Assembly: GCA_964036665.1 (NCBI GenBank)
Contig: OZ038526.1
Location: 31,434,001-31,498,000 of the forward strand
Source: Gordius sp. MW1
Lineage: Eukaryota > Nematomorpha > Gordioida > Gordea > Gordiidae
Reading direction: 5' to 3'
DNA: 64,000 bases
Shown here: piece by piece, positions 10,743-24,300 of the stretch
Position numbering within the stretch: position 1 is the stretch's first letter
How the letters are laid out: each line of letters opens with the position of its first letter
Notes under the pieces: model-generated
The model's database searches: none
What the model was told of the DNA's origin: nothing
What the model saw: the letters and a program-made list of their open reading frames with translations, nothing else
Made by a program: the position numbers and the translations under genes

Positions 10743-13268
10743 ATGATGAAGATGGCTACAACTATATTCTTAGCCTTAGCCGTACTAACCCTGAGCCGGG
10801 CCCAATATTACGAGCCCAGCCATTCTATGAACGAGCCCTGGCCCAGTCATTACCCATCCCAGGGCCAACATCAAAATCCAAATTATCCGCTAGATGGCAA
10901 CAATGATGAACGTCATCACAAATTTGCCGAGGGTGGGCCTAGCGATGAAGACGTGTGTGGACATTGCTTTTTTGACCGTTGCCCAAGGCCGGAAAAATGT
11001 GAGGCCGGCATAGCCCGAGACAACTGTGGGTGTTGTTTCGTATGCGCCCAAAAAGAAGGCCAAATGTGTAATCCATCGCAAAGTGGATCAGCTAACTCGA
11101 AACACGGTATTTGTGGGGAAGATTTAGAGTGTAGGCTTCGGGAAGATGTCGTTTCAGACTATCATAACCCATTGCTCCGGGAAGGCCGAGCGGTTTTGGG
11201 TCAGCCTCAATATTTATGCTATTGCAGACATACCGAAACGCTCTGCGGTAGCAATGGTAAAACTTACGATAACTTGTGCAAACTCATGGAAGACGCTTAC
11301 AGAGATCACGAGAAAATTAAGGTCGCTTCCCGTGGACCATGCCAAGCAGGTTAGTGAATTTTATCGTTTGATATATCGATTGATCTAAAATACTATTTTG
11401 TGTTAAATTAGTGCTAAATGATTTTTGGGATGATTATCTTCTTACTATATACACATTTTTTGTCGGGGAGTGGTAGGGGTTTACTTAGTTATTGGAAGCT
11501 TTTAATCAAACAAAATCTTGTATATTTTTCTATTTGAGTATAATAAGTAAAATGTTGCCTTCATTTCAGTATTTTTTTTGCAAAACATTTGCTAAGCTGC
11601 GGTTATATGATAAAATTCTAATTAAAAAATATTTACCGGATGTAAAAAAAAATTTAATCGATTAAGGAAATTAATCATCAAAATCTTAATTAATTATATA
11701 ATTTTAATTAACACCCCTAACTCGAAACCTTCTAAAAATTGTTTTCAAAACCTCTCTCTATTATGCAATCTCTGTTCCCGGTAATTAATAAGACCGTCAA
11801 ACTCCTGAATAAGTTATTCATATATATTAAGATCAACTTTATCGAACCCATGTAATAACAATTAAAAATCTATGTTTTAATTGTATGCAATTTATGGGCT
11901 CGCTTTTCGTAGTCCGTCCGTCAGTTGTCCAACTTGTTTATTTCTTTTTTAACGGCAACTTAACCTTCTATTTAATTTAAACTTTAATATTTATAAAAAT
12001 TTAAAATTGAAAGCTCCATGGATACACACGGGGCTGGAGAATACATACAACGAAACTGGTTCAAAAATTGCCTTGATTTGTGAAGTCAAAGGTTACCCCA
12101 TACCCGTCGTTGAATGGTATTTTCACGGTTCAAATGGACTTAAACTCGCTTTACCAAGTTAGCAACACTTTATTTTTGCTCTAATATTTTATCTAACTCA
12201 TGAGTCCAATGACTTTTCATATTTTTAAATGATATTATAGGTTGGGAATATTAACCTAACCGAGGGGGGGGGGTAGTTTAATCCTATTTCTTTAATTGTA
12301 ACTAAGTTCATAGTTATAATCTAAAAAAATTACCATTTTTCCTCTCCCTATTTAATTATTTCCCCCGCCCCGCCTAATTTGAATCATTGCTTGATTCTAC
12401 AAAATAAATTTATTTTGGGATATCAAACTTAAGCCTAACAAATATATAATTGAACGGCATTTTTCTATAGTGTTCTGGTGTAATTTAGTCTAAAAAATGT
12501 TTTTATGTTTTTTTAGATATATCGCATGATTTAAGTTTTAACAATTTGCTAGTGAAGCTCATTAAGTTGACATTTTTAGAAGAATCTATTTTATGAATAA
12601 ATCTAAAAAACCTCAAATTATCTCTTAGTTAAATAACCTATTTATTCATTCACATTTTAAAGAAATTTGGATAAGAAAACAGAAATTAAATTAAAATGTT
12701 TTGTCTTTTCACTCCAAGCAAAAATTACAAAAATTTCCATGTAAACCGACAAAAAAATTATAGTAGTTAACAACAATGTTAAAATCTTATCTTCAACATG
12801 TTCAATAAATGGGTCTTCCCAAGTTCTAAATGACATGGCTCTGATTGTGGCCTAAAATTAATAAGTTATTATAGAAAGTTCAAAATTTTATGTTTTTTTT
12901 TGAGAAAAGTACCTTTTATTTGGAAAAAAGGTTATCTAACTTTTATGTAAATTAAAAGAAAAGGCAATTTAAGTTGGTCACTTTAAGAGAATTCTATTTT
13001 TTTATTATGAACAAATTGACATAATGTGTCGCATAAAATTATCAAGTCAAAAAATACAAATTGTTTTATTTTTTATTTTTTTAAAGGTGACGATAATCAT
13101 GTAGCAGTATTGGCCAGGGGTGGGCCTGAAAAATATCAAGTGACTTCTTGGCTCCAAATCCAAGGTCTCCTAGAATCTGATGATGGTGAATACACTTGCG
13201 TTGGGATCAATAAATACGGCACTTCTAATAGTACAGCCAGGCTCCAAGTTTTTAGAAGGGGTAATTAG
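10743..13268 (+). CDS. Secreted IGFBP-Kazal-Ig domain protein (IGFBP-rP1/Kazald1-like)
   Basis: Exons 10743-11349, 12014-12157 and 13087-13268, with phases consistent, give 310 aa. The ATG at 10743 is chosen because it opens a signal peptide (MMKMATTIFLALAVLTLSRA); the open frame extends further up without an ATG. A Pro/Asn/His-rich linker follows, then an IGFBP N-terminal domain with the diagnostic NCGCCFVC motif, a Kazal domain (CYCRH...CGSNGKTYDNLC), and one I-set Ig domain split over exons 2 and 3 (LICEVKGYP...EW; DDGEYTCVGIN). This is the layout of IGFBP-rP1/Kazald1-like extracellular proteins, thought to bind growth factors or matrix. The TAG at 13266 may not be the real end: a donor at 13261 could splice to a 19-nt exon (13839-13857) and one at 14198-14218 in a matching phase. 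Introns are 664 and 929 nt. Confidence 0.9.
12258..12392. mobile_element. Decayed GGGCGTAGCC-family hAT MITE (intronic)
   Basis: G-run, ATAGTTATAATCTAAAAAAA core and CCTCTCCCT...CCCCCGCCCC block in family order, inside intron 2 of the IGFBP-Kazal-Ig gene. Both terminal repeats are gone. Confidence 0.5.
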
Positions 13269-13458
13269 AAATAGTTATCTCCTCGTCTCTATATACTTTT
13301 TGTCGAATACTTTTAACCTATTTTATATATCGGGGTTTTGTTTTTGAAATTTACATCTTTGTATTTTTAAAACATTAGAATTTCCACGTTGTTATTATAT
13401 AATTTAAAAAAAACAGGGATAGGCTCAAAAGTGAAATTACGACTAGTGTAGTTAAACA

Positions 13459-13560
13459 CATGGGCGTTGTCAAAGGGGGGGGGCAGCTGCCCCCCTTTAA
13501 ATCCAAAAATTAGGTTCATTTTGCCCCTCCCTAAATAATTATTGCCCCCCCCCTAATTCC
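13459..13560. mobile_element. GGGCGTAGCC-family hAT MITE, right end truncated
   Basis: Begins CATGGGCGTTGTCAAAGGGG with the GGGGCAGCTGCCCCC palindrome and TTGCCCCTCCCTAAATAATTATTGCCCCCC block. The right terminal repeat is missing. Confidence 0.7.
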
Positions 13561-14524
13561 AAATAACTGATAATGCACAGCTTTTATAAATTAAGAAAGC
13601 GGCATGTTGTCGTAGGTTTCGACTAGATTTAATGAATCTGAGTATTATTAATTTATCTAAATTTTGTGCACAAAAGTATTCGGATTTAAATATATGGAAA
13701 GTAAACTGTTTATAAATTAATAAGCTACCTACCTCTTATTTTTAGACTATTTTATTATTAAAAAATTATTATTATGTAATATAACCACAAAATAAATATT
13801 TTTTTGAATTATTAAAAAATTTCATGTATTATACATAGGAGACCCTCGATACAAAAGGTATGCGGAACTCTAGTATGAATCTGAAAGTCCTACGCAAATG
13901 CCTATCTGGTCCATCAGAGTTTTGTTTTTTACCATTATTGAAAATTTCCTTTTATGTAATCCACTGTGCTAAATTTTTTAAAGCACTAAATTTATCTATA
14001 AAATTTAATTTGTCAAATCTTAATAGCACCAATATTAGCTCTACATTTATATATAACACGACCGGTTAGTAACTGCCTACGCTAATTTGCCCTTAAAACA
14101 TGTCAATTGCATTTTTTCCATTATATATTTACTACATTTCATCTGTATCAAGTTTTGTGTAATGTTTAATAAATTTTACAAATTAATAATATTACAGTGT
14201 TTTAGATTATTATCAAAGGTATATTCTTTTATTTTTTAAATTATGTTAAAATATCAACAGATAATTCATCGTAGAAACAATATTGGAATAATTTAAAAAA
14301 TATTTTTAATTTTAATTTCGACAATTTATGTTTAATAAGATGTATTTTTTATATTTTGCTATTTCCCCCCAAACCAGTAAAATTGAACACTAGGCCTCTG
14401 GTGATGATCGTATATTTCTATAATTACATTTCCAATCCACTTTGTAAAACATTATTTAAAAAGGAATAAAATATTTATTTCAATTATAAAACAAACATAT
14501 AAATTCACAAGGTTTAATGAGTGT
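13561..14524. other. AT-rich spacer; possible micro-exons of the upstream gene
   Basis: No ORF of note. Two short AG...GT-bounded segments, 13839-13857 and 14198-14218, have phases that would extend the IGFBP-Kazal-Ig reading frame with DPRYK and VLDYYQ. In sequence this AT-rich such matches can arise by chance, so they are possibilities only. Confidence 0.3.
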
Positions 14525-14532
14525 ATTATAAT

Positions 14533-15245
14533 TAGAGATGCACCGATACCACTATTTTATGCCGATACCGATACCAGCCGATACTTAAGATTTTTTTGCC
14601 GATACCGATACCATGCCGATACTTATAATAAAAAAAATTTTTATACTAAAAAATATATGCAAATTAAATATTATAAATTAAGTCACATCCAAATTTTGGT
14701 AGATCAGAATTTTGACGATAAAAAAATTGTAATTATAATTTATAATATAATATTAATTTATAATAATAAATTTTGTTATTAATTAATTCAAAAGTATTGT
14801 GATTAATAGATCAAAAAAGAAATTTAAATTTTATTATGGTACACTTTATATTTTATTAATACATAAATTTATTTTATAAAAAAGTAAATATACGTGTAAT
14901 TAGCTTATATTAAACTAATATTGAAAATTTAGTTCTCTTATGTTCAACTTAACAATTGTTAGTTGTTCTATTTTCTCCGAAAGAAGCCTTCTTACAGATG
15001 GTCAATGAGTTTATTATACTCCACATAGAAATATTTATAGCCAATCAAATGAAACAATTTTCAAAAAATTTAAAAAGTCCTCTATTTTTTAATGGTAGGA
15101 GATACTATAAATATTATTTTTTGAGTTTCATATTGAAAAAGGTATCGGCTTGGTAATTGCCGATACTAGCAAAGTATCGGGCCGATTCTTTTGGCAAGGT
15201 ATCGGCGCCGATACCATGCCGATACTTGGTATCGGTGCATCTCTA
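14533..15245. mobile_element. Non-autonomous hAT element with GATACC repeats
   Basis: 713 bp, bounded by a perfect 8-bp target-site duplication ATTATAAT (14525-14532 and 15246-15253). The ends are inverted: TAGAGATGCACCGATACC on the left and GGTATCGGTGCATCTCTA on the right. Subterminal zones are packed with CCGATACC/GGTATCGG repeats, as expected of hAT transposase-binding sites; the middle is AT-rich and has no transposase. The element ends 91 bp beyond the stop codon of the F-spondin gene. Confidence 0.95.
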
Positions 15246-15336
15246 ATTATAATTAGAATAAATTTATCAAAAAAAAACAGGGGAAAAAACAAATAATTTG
15301 TATAAAAACATAATAAAATAATTGCAAAAAATGAGT

Positions 15337-18300
15337 TTATTTAGCCGACGGGTAATTTTTTGTGCAAGAATATGAATTTCGACATTCTCGTTTTTCAATT
15401 AAATCTTGGCATCCCAACAAAGCATTTCGAGCTCCTGAAATTATAAGCAAAGGTCGTTTTCTCATTTGAACAGAACCGGACTCACAACTTTCACAAATTG
15501 ACCATTCAGTCCATAGACCATATTGACATTCATTAGCTATTATAAAATATATTTTTAAATTTACATATTATTTTAATATCGGGTAATCACAATTTTCAAT
15601 AATTTTTCACATTTTTTCATTATAGAAGCATTTGAATTAATAAAACTAATATTATATAAACGGGTTTGGATCTTACTACAAGATTTTTCGTTGCAATATT
15701 TGTCCTGAAATAGATCATCGTTACATTCTGCATTAGGATCGGTCTTTCCTTTTAGCATTCTGAAGCGTTTGGAGAATCCTTGAAAATATTAGAATTTAAA
15801 ATTAATAATAATCTTATAATAGATTTATAAAAAAATAATATTTTTTAAATTATAAAAGCTAAATTATTTCATGGCATATATATATTATATGAGAACCTCG
15901 ACCACATGTTTTAGAGCAGGGGGCCCATTCTGACCATTCACTATACATGCAGGCTAGATTATCAGTTTTGTTTGCATTTTGATTTGCATTTGATACTAGC
16001 TTGATGTCTTCATTGTAATTTTGATCTATATAAAAAATAATATACATTTTTTTTACATTTATCAAAATCTCCTATAAATGTAAAAGAAATCAATTTTAAG
16101 AGTTTAATATAATCAGAATTTGATTTTATAATAAAAATTGGGAAAAAGCGTTTATTTAGCCACCTCCCAATGGGCCCATCGGTTTTTCACACATTTCTTT
16201 GCAGTCCAGGTAACTGTAAAAGTTGTTGTCTTTGCCTTGACATCCCCCATACCAAAATCGCCTGCATTGGCTAAGCCTAGGATTATAGTACCACCGGAAA
16301 AATTGTCCCCGACAAGGACCCTTAACGGGTGGCTGTCTGCAGTGAACTAATAATAAATTATGACAAACTAAATCTTTTTAAATTTTTGAGTCGCGCAATT
16401 TTTTTAGATAAATGAATTCTAATATTAATTATTATGATAAATTATCAATCGGACATGAATTTATTGATGGAGCTTGTATCGAAGTTAAAAATCGAATGCC
16501 TTTAAAGTAGAGGTTGAGTTAGCCGTGAAAGAGACCTGCATAATTAGAAATGAACTTTGCTTTAAACATCGAATTTATAGGTCACAAATTGGTAACATTT
16601 GAAATTTTTGCCACCATTACTCTCATAGATTTAGATTGAGCTTTTTCTTCCAATATAAATACAATAAAAGACAGGCAGATTTAGTTATTTATTTCATTAC
16701 AAAATTTATTTTAAAAACAACTTTGCGCAACCAACCTTTAAAACTTTACTACCACAATAAAATACCTTTGCTCATAGTCGTATTTTTCACGCAATCCGCT
16801 TGTACCCCGATACAAGGTTCGACGTCAATTAATTTGGTGTCCTTATAAATTTGATTTTGGGGACAATAGTCGTTGTCCAAAGTGTTGACCAACTCGCCGT
16901 GCTTAATATGGAACTTGTTGTTGCCTATAAAATAACGTGTCCTGATTCTAGACCCTGTCCCACAAGTAGCCGTACAGGGTGACCACTCGGACCATAAACT
17001 AACTTGACACCCCAAATTGTTGTAAATGGTATCTGAGGAACTTAAGTTAACTTTTTCGGGTGCCATTTCTTCACAAGTAATTCCACTATCGCCATGACAA
17101 GATTCCTAATAAATTTATTTAAATTTAAAAAAGGGCACTCATAATTTTAGAATAGCTAGAAAATACTTATTAATGGTTAGTATTCTGATAAATTCCTTCT
17201 TAAATTGGTCGATATCAGGTCGGGTCAATTCATGATCGTGAAAAAACAGAGTTTCCCATATAGTTATAAGCATAGACTATAATACAGTAAATTGACGAGC
17301 AGCTGATAATTTTTAAGTCATGGTGTAGGACGCCATGTTTGAGGCATAATTAGGCAAACTACACGCTATTAATTAAACCTTAAACTTACGTATGAAAAAA
17401 TATTTCTTTAAATTTTCATTATTATTACCTCCCATATAACATTGGCAATTTTTGAAAATGCAAGTGCGCATTTTAAAAAATACCCAAAATACTGATTTAA
17501 TTTACTTTATAAAATGAATACAAAAATCACTGTTCGTCAGTCTATTGGTTTAAAGCTGCTAATTTTCAATCCAAATTCAACAATTTTATTTTAGTTTCAG
17601 GGTCATTTTAAACCCTATCAATTGGCTAATTACATGGACGTAGCCAGCTTTGGAATTAAAGGGGGGCAATAATGATTTAAGTATGTTTAGGGAGGGGCAA
17701 AATGAACATTTTTTGAAATTTTAGCCATAATTTTAATGAATTTCAACAATTTTTTGGATTTAGAGGGGGGCAGCCGCCCCTCCCTGCCCCCCTCCCTTGG
17801 CTACGCCCATGGGCTAATACTTCAATTTTATGAAAGGCTTTTAGAAGGGTTAACCTTTTCGATGAGATCTTCCCCACAATGCTTTTTAGCGATTTTAGGT
17901 GTAACATAATGCCGTGATCTGTATCTTATACCAGTTCCACAGGAAACAGAACAATCGGACCAACTGGACCATACTGTTGTATGACATCTGCTATCGTGAG
18001 AATTATCACATTCTGGTGTCTCCACACATAACTAATAACGATAAATCAAACTAGTAATTTTTCTTATTCCTTTCTAAGTCGTTTTTAAAATAAATCCATG
18101 CTAAAATATATTGAATTAATGAGCCGATATAGAGACTCGAAATTGTATTAAATTTTACAATTTCCTTAGTAATTTGCTGCTTGATGTAAATAAAATTTTT
18201 GCGTCGTGTATAATTGCGGTGATAAATTTTGATATTTTTTTAAAACCTGTCTACCCTCCAGTCCTAAATTACCGAGGGTTTTGGCTACATGTTAAAATAA

Positions 18301-21300
18301 TTTATTATACTAGTTCAAAAATAGTTAATTTATAGTACGTTCTTGATAAATAAAGATAATTAGGTCCCTAAGATCTTTATTAAAATTAAGTTAGTATAAA
18401 TTAAAACAAAAAATACCTCCTTTTCCATTAAACTATATGGACAATTCATCATGGCCGCTCCTTGTTCGTTTTCATATTCTCGCGTCTTGAATCTCATACC
18501 CTTGCCACAACTGGAAGAGCAAGGACTCCATGGACCCCAATGCTTGAGGGCGCATTTTGGGTGGGGAACATCGGAACAATCTGGTATGTCTGAAAGACAC
18601 ATGCCCTTTATATTTAATTAGACAAGATTAAAACATCATTTGTTAATAAAAGAATTCTAAGTTTTATTTTAAAAACTTATGATAACTAGGTTCTTAAAAT
18701 CTTAATTTAAAAAAAAAAATTTTTAAAATCATATGGAATATTGTATAGAGTTTTACATTAAATCAATCAAAAAAACTGCGGACAACTTGTTATATAAGAT
18801 TCAAAATTTTAAAAAATTAAAGCTTTTAAGTAATTTAAACATATAAGTTCTTTTTACTTTTTCAAGTAACAGAGTGGTTTTGCACATGGCTTCTTTCTCT
18901 GGCATCAGCAAATATCTTTTCCTCATAGTTATTCCCTTTCCGCATGTTACGCTGCAAGGACTCCATTCTGACCATATGGTTGTAGCACAAGGGCCGTCTT
19001 GGTTTATAGAACCTAAAATGTAGTGAAAAAATTCAAAAAGTTGGCCAGGGATAGGATATTTTTGCCGCGAAAATTAGCCCATAGATTGCATAGCAATTAA
19101 AAATCAATTTAAAACCTGAAAACACTTAGCTTATATACAAACATCGCGAGATTATTGAAATTTTATCGCTGAATATAAATAAAATATGTATGGTAAAACA
19201 AAATCCCGATAAAACTTTAATATAAAATTTAAACTTTCAAAGTGATAAGAAAAATGGCTAAAAATTTTATTTACAAATAGGTTCAGATAATGAGTTTAAG
19301 AATCTATTTTGAATATTTTTTTATTTGTTTCTTATCAAGGCTAAAGCCTATACCTATTAATCAAATCAAAAAATGCTAAATTATTTTATCAAATTTCATC
19401 ATCTACTTTGAAATAATATCCAAAACAATAATTTTTGTAGCATTTTTTATGGCTTGACCAATGGGCAGTTAAAATTAGATTATTGTTCCCGTATATAAAA
19501 TATCAGACACGATAATTAAAGGTTATTATATAAAAACAAATCTTTATGTAGTTTTAATATTTGAAATTTACCACCCATCATCATTAATTTTTTTCTCATA
19601 AATTCATCCGAGCTCATGTCGATCTCAGTGTTTGTACTACTATCAGACCCGGAATCGGCAGTGTTAGCTAAACTGGCATATTTTTTGTAAAAATCGGCAT
19701 TGCAAGTTCCCTCGTAAACTTTCAGTAAGGTAAAAGTTACTTTCGCCACTGGCTTTATAAGCACAACAGAAGGTACCCCACTGGGTTCAAAATTAAAAAT
19801 ATATATTAAAATTCAATGATTTTTGGATAATTTGTTCAATTTCTTTGAATCCTTATGAAATAAATTTATAACAAGTGTCATATTATGCCAATATATTTCG
19901 CCTCGGCAAATTAAAATATGCTATGTCTTGCAATTTTACTAATTTGTCATATCGATGTATTTTGTTCCCGAAAAAATTGTCTATTAAAATAGTTTTAAGA
20001 AAAACCTCAAACTTTTACGGATGTGGTCAAATTAGTAAAAAATCATGCAATATAAAATCACCAATTTTACAATGTGCTCTTCTTCTTAACCCGTTAAAGT
20101 CGCAATGCAATATCATAACTATTTAACACATTTGGATTAGTCAAAATTAAAATAAACCCATCATTAGGAAAAACATTAATTCAACATTTATTATTTTTTA
20201 TAAAAAAAACATTAATCATATTATGTTTTTAAAGCTATTTGAAACGCCGACTGATATTACAAATTGTGATTGTATAACAAATAAAATTTATTTACTTAAG
20301 AATGCTAAAGTTGTTAATTAAATTATTATTAGACTAATTCTATGTTACTTTTTATTGGAATCGGTAGATTTTATTAGGCCTGACGTATGTCTACTCGCAA
20401 TGTTAGCGTCAAACCATGGTGATAATGGATCATTGGGATCTATTTTGGTCAAAGGTCTCATTGCAATTTGTGGAATTGTAGGCTGATTTGGTGACTATGA
20501 TAAGGCATTTTAATTTCGATTTGTAAAGTAATTTTTCAAACATTTACGTTTGTAATTTTTACAAAACTAACAATTACAAAAAAAATGATTAAAATAAATA
20601 CAAAATGCTATGAATGAAGTAAAAAAGTTACGATAAAGACTTTAGAATAAAATATATTTTAATATTAACACGAAATGCTAGGAAATTCGTAATGTATTAT
20701 TTTAATTACCTATTTTGAAGTACAAAAAACTGCAATATATAAAATTAACATTAAAATATACATTTAAATTAACACAAAATGCTAAGAAATTCGTGGATTT
20801 TATAAATTTGTTACTTAATTTGAATTATATAAAAACTGCAATCGAGAATAAATAATAAATAATCGTATAAAAATGAACGATACATCTTATAAAATTATTA
20901 ATTTTATTTAATGATACAATTTACCATATAACTAATTCCGCTATCAGTTCCGGCATCGATTGGTCTCAGAGCTATATCCAGACCCGGGGACCAAGTACAA
21001 TTTTTAGAGCATAAATTCAAGGAATCTAGTCCGGTTAACCAATCCGGACTTGGGCCCAGCATCGTTAAAAAGGATACTAGGTGACGATATTTATCTACCC
21101 TTATATTTGCTTTAGCACTCCCTTGCACGTTTGGGTGGTATAAACCTTTTATTTTTATAATGGTCCGTATATCTTTGGCCTATTTTGGATAAAAAATAAA
21201 ATAAAAATACATTTTATTAATAAAATTGAATAAAAAAATATATTTTTGTTAATTATTCAAGGTTTGAAAGCTACATTTAATTTTCATAAATCAACCGCAC

Positions 21301-24300
21301 TTTATTAAAGAAATTTAATTGCTTTTATAACATTAGTTCTTTAACAGGTTAATAGTCATAATTTGTTTTTAAATTGTGAACTTTTAGCATATAGGCTTGC
21401 CCCCGGTTTAAATCCGGCTTAGCAAATACTAGGAGTATAAAATTCGGAAAATATAATTTTAGACCGTTAAATCAATTAAGCTCAATTTGATTGTAGCAAG
21501 GTAATTAGATTTTGAATTTTTTACTCATTTTACTTAATATGTGATTTAAATCGCTTAATTTTCGCAATGTTGATTTAAAAATCTACAAAATAATGTAAAT
21601 TTTAAATGTGAAATTTGCCTAGAAGTTCGATTTTTTACAAAATATCAGGTCGGGGTCGGGTTGAGCTTAGATAAACTAAAAATAGATCGTAGTCAAGCGA
21701 GGCTCGTGCCGATTAAATGCAACATTGCAAAGGTTTACCTTCATATTCATTTAATAAGCACAAAAAATAAATTTCACCAATATATACTACTGATACTGAT
21801 AAACGTAATATTTAAAATTATTTCAAACGATCGTATATCTTTTTAGTAGCTTTAATTACTATAAAATTAGCAAAAACACCTGGGACTTGTTTAGTCGATC
21901 TTTGGACAACTAAGACTAATGGTCGATTCAACAAACAGGCCAAAATCCTCTGGTCAGTTTTCCAAATTTCGACTAAGCCTAGTGGTAGACTAGGAAAAAT
22001 AGATCAAAAACTTTTTGTGCGTTTTTGTTTAGTAGTCATAGACCTTTTTACAACACTAATAAAAAATATAAATGGTGCCTTTTTCTTTAGTTCCCTTTCA
22101 AGTTTCGAGGTATCGCCATATTCAGCAACCCTTTTAACAGCTGGAGATGCCATCCCACCATATTCCCATATCTTAAAATCTTGTGTGTGACTGGCTCCAG
22201 CAATATCGGACCAATGAATTAACCAATCACCTATACGATATATATCAATTCAAACAATCATAAATTATTCAATTTTACATTAATTTCAATAAATCATATT
22301 CTTTGTTTTACAAATTAACAATCTTTATAATTCATAAGACGCACCTTTTAACTTTTTACGGGTGAAATAGACAAATTCTTAAAGCCGGGGGAAAGAAAGC
22401 AAAAAAGATATATAAGAAATTAAATTTTCATAAGGCTTGTTATGTTAACTTAATTATTTTGTCCACAATTTATTTAATGCATTTTAATCATATATATATG
22501 AGTTTACTGACTTTCTGGATAATCTTTTGGATGAGTTTGTTTGGACCAAATGCCTTGGAACTTCATTTCGTACAACGCTTCGTCGCAAGTGCAACAATCT
22601 GTGGCTGGTACTTTACGTATAAAGAATTTTTAATTTTGTTTTTTCAAAGTTTATTCGTTAAAAATCCTTAAATTTGACGATAATTTAAAATAAATATATA
22701 AAACAAGTAAAATAGGCAATTCGACTATAAAATCATCGAGAGGATCATTTATACATATATGAGAACCTAGCAAAAACACTTTCATTTTTTACACTTTAAA
22801 ATAATTAATAAAAGCTAAAATGTTCTGTTTTAAATTATATGACCTTAAATATTTTTAAAAATTGCACGTCTTTGTACAATCACTGTAAATTGTAAAATTT
22901 AAAGAAACAATTTTGTGATATGAATTGTTTTAAATATGCTAAGAAATTTACAATGAGCCCAAAATGTGTTAAAATTTCATAATTAGTGCTCAATATTTTT
23001 ACAGTCAAAATCTATATATATTTTAAAGTTATTCTGCCACTATATTGGTTTGTTTTAATTAGTCTAGTTCTTATAAGAATATTATAGGTCCAAGAGATGG
23101 ATGACTTGCAGTCCAGAAATATTACCTACTCCACCCCACTATAACTTAAAAAATAGAGAAGAACACTTAGTAATAACCATAAATTGCATAACAATAAAAA
23201 TAGAGGCATGGTAGTGGTTAGAGAACTGCACGGGTAACTCGAAACCCAACCCGGACCCGACCTGATTTTTTGGGTCGGGTTTGGGTTGAAAATTTTAATA
23301 AAATTTCCCGTCGGGTCGGATTCGGGTTGAAAAAAAGTGACTATGCAGTTTTCTAGTAATGGTATAGGCTTTGTCTCTTAAACGAGAGCTCGCGGTTCAA
23401 ATTAGAGGTCTGATTTGTTTTATATTTCTGTCCGAACCCGGCCTGTCCAAATAGCCGTCCGGGCCTGCCCGTACCCTTTACGTGTCCGCCGGCAATGCAA
23501 GAATCACGAGAGCTGCCCGAACTGCTCGACCCTAAATGATGCTTTTAAAAATTTATACCAATATTTTTGTTATATACTGGAAATAATTCTAAAATCAATT
23601 GTCGATTTTTTCTGGATAAGAACTATGATTAATAAATATATACAATCAATTAATACACCAAAACAAAATGACACAATATCAACAAAATCTCTTTGTGCCC
23701 GAATGGTCCTTATCTTGTTATAGTCATGTTATAGTGCCCGCCTGGGCCCGCTAGAAAATTTAATTTTATGATAGTTGTTCAGCCGTGTCGGGCAGCGGAC
23801 CGGGCCGAGATTATTGGTCTCTGGTTCAAATCCCGCTCACGGCACTTTTTTAAACGATGAAAATTATATCACATCTTGAAGATGGCTGTCAGGCTTGGAT
23901 AGCCGTGCCTGAGCCCCGTCTAATCTCTAAAAAATCTAACCACCAAGTGTTCTGACAAACAGCTATAGGGAATTTATTTTTACTTGCTGAGCTTACATTT
24001 CCAATCAAATGAAGGCAGATATTCTAGAAAAAATAAAGCCTAACCCCTTTCTATAAGCGTCTTGAAAATGATAGTGAGAAATGGTAAGGCTTTAAATCCC
24101 ATCCCATGAATTTAGTCAGGGTAGGAATAGAGGGCAGCTGTTCCCCACCTTTCCAAAAAATGTTTATTAAACGAAATTAGTGTAAATGCTCAAATGTTAA
24201 CATTTTGCCCCTTCCCAATCATTACCAAACTTTATTCCCTGCTTTAATTTAATTTTGGCTACGCCCATGTAAATTGAGAACACGCGAATTTAAATTGATT

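Larger units (their letters stand above)
23202..23850 (+). repeat. tRNA-like (SINE head) sequence split by two hAT insertions
   Basis: If 23219-23355 and 23403-23823 are removed with one copy of each duplication, the flanks join into a tRNA-like stretch: GGCATGGTAGTGGTATAGGC (A-box-like), then ACGAGAGCTCGCG, then GTTCAAATCCCGC (B box) and CTCACGGCAC with a T-run. The acceptor arms do not pair, so it is a tRNA-derived SINE head or tRNA pseudogene rather than a working tRNA gene. Confidence 0.7.

Noticed and set aside
23202-23850. Functional tRNA gene after removing insertions
   Set aside because: The acceptor and T-stem halves do not pair properly and both promoter boxes are interrupted; better read as a SINE head or tRNA pseudogene.
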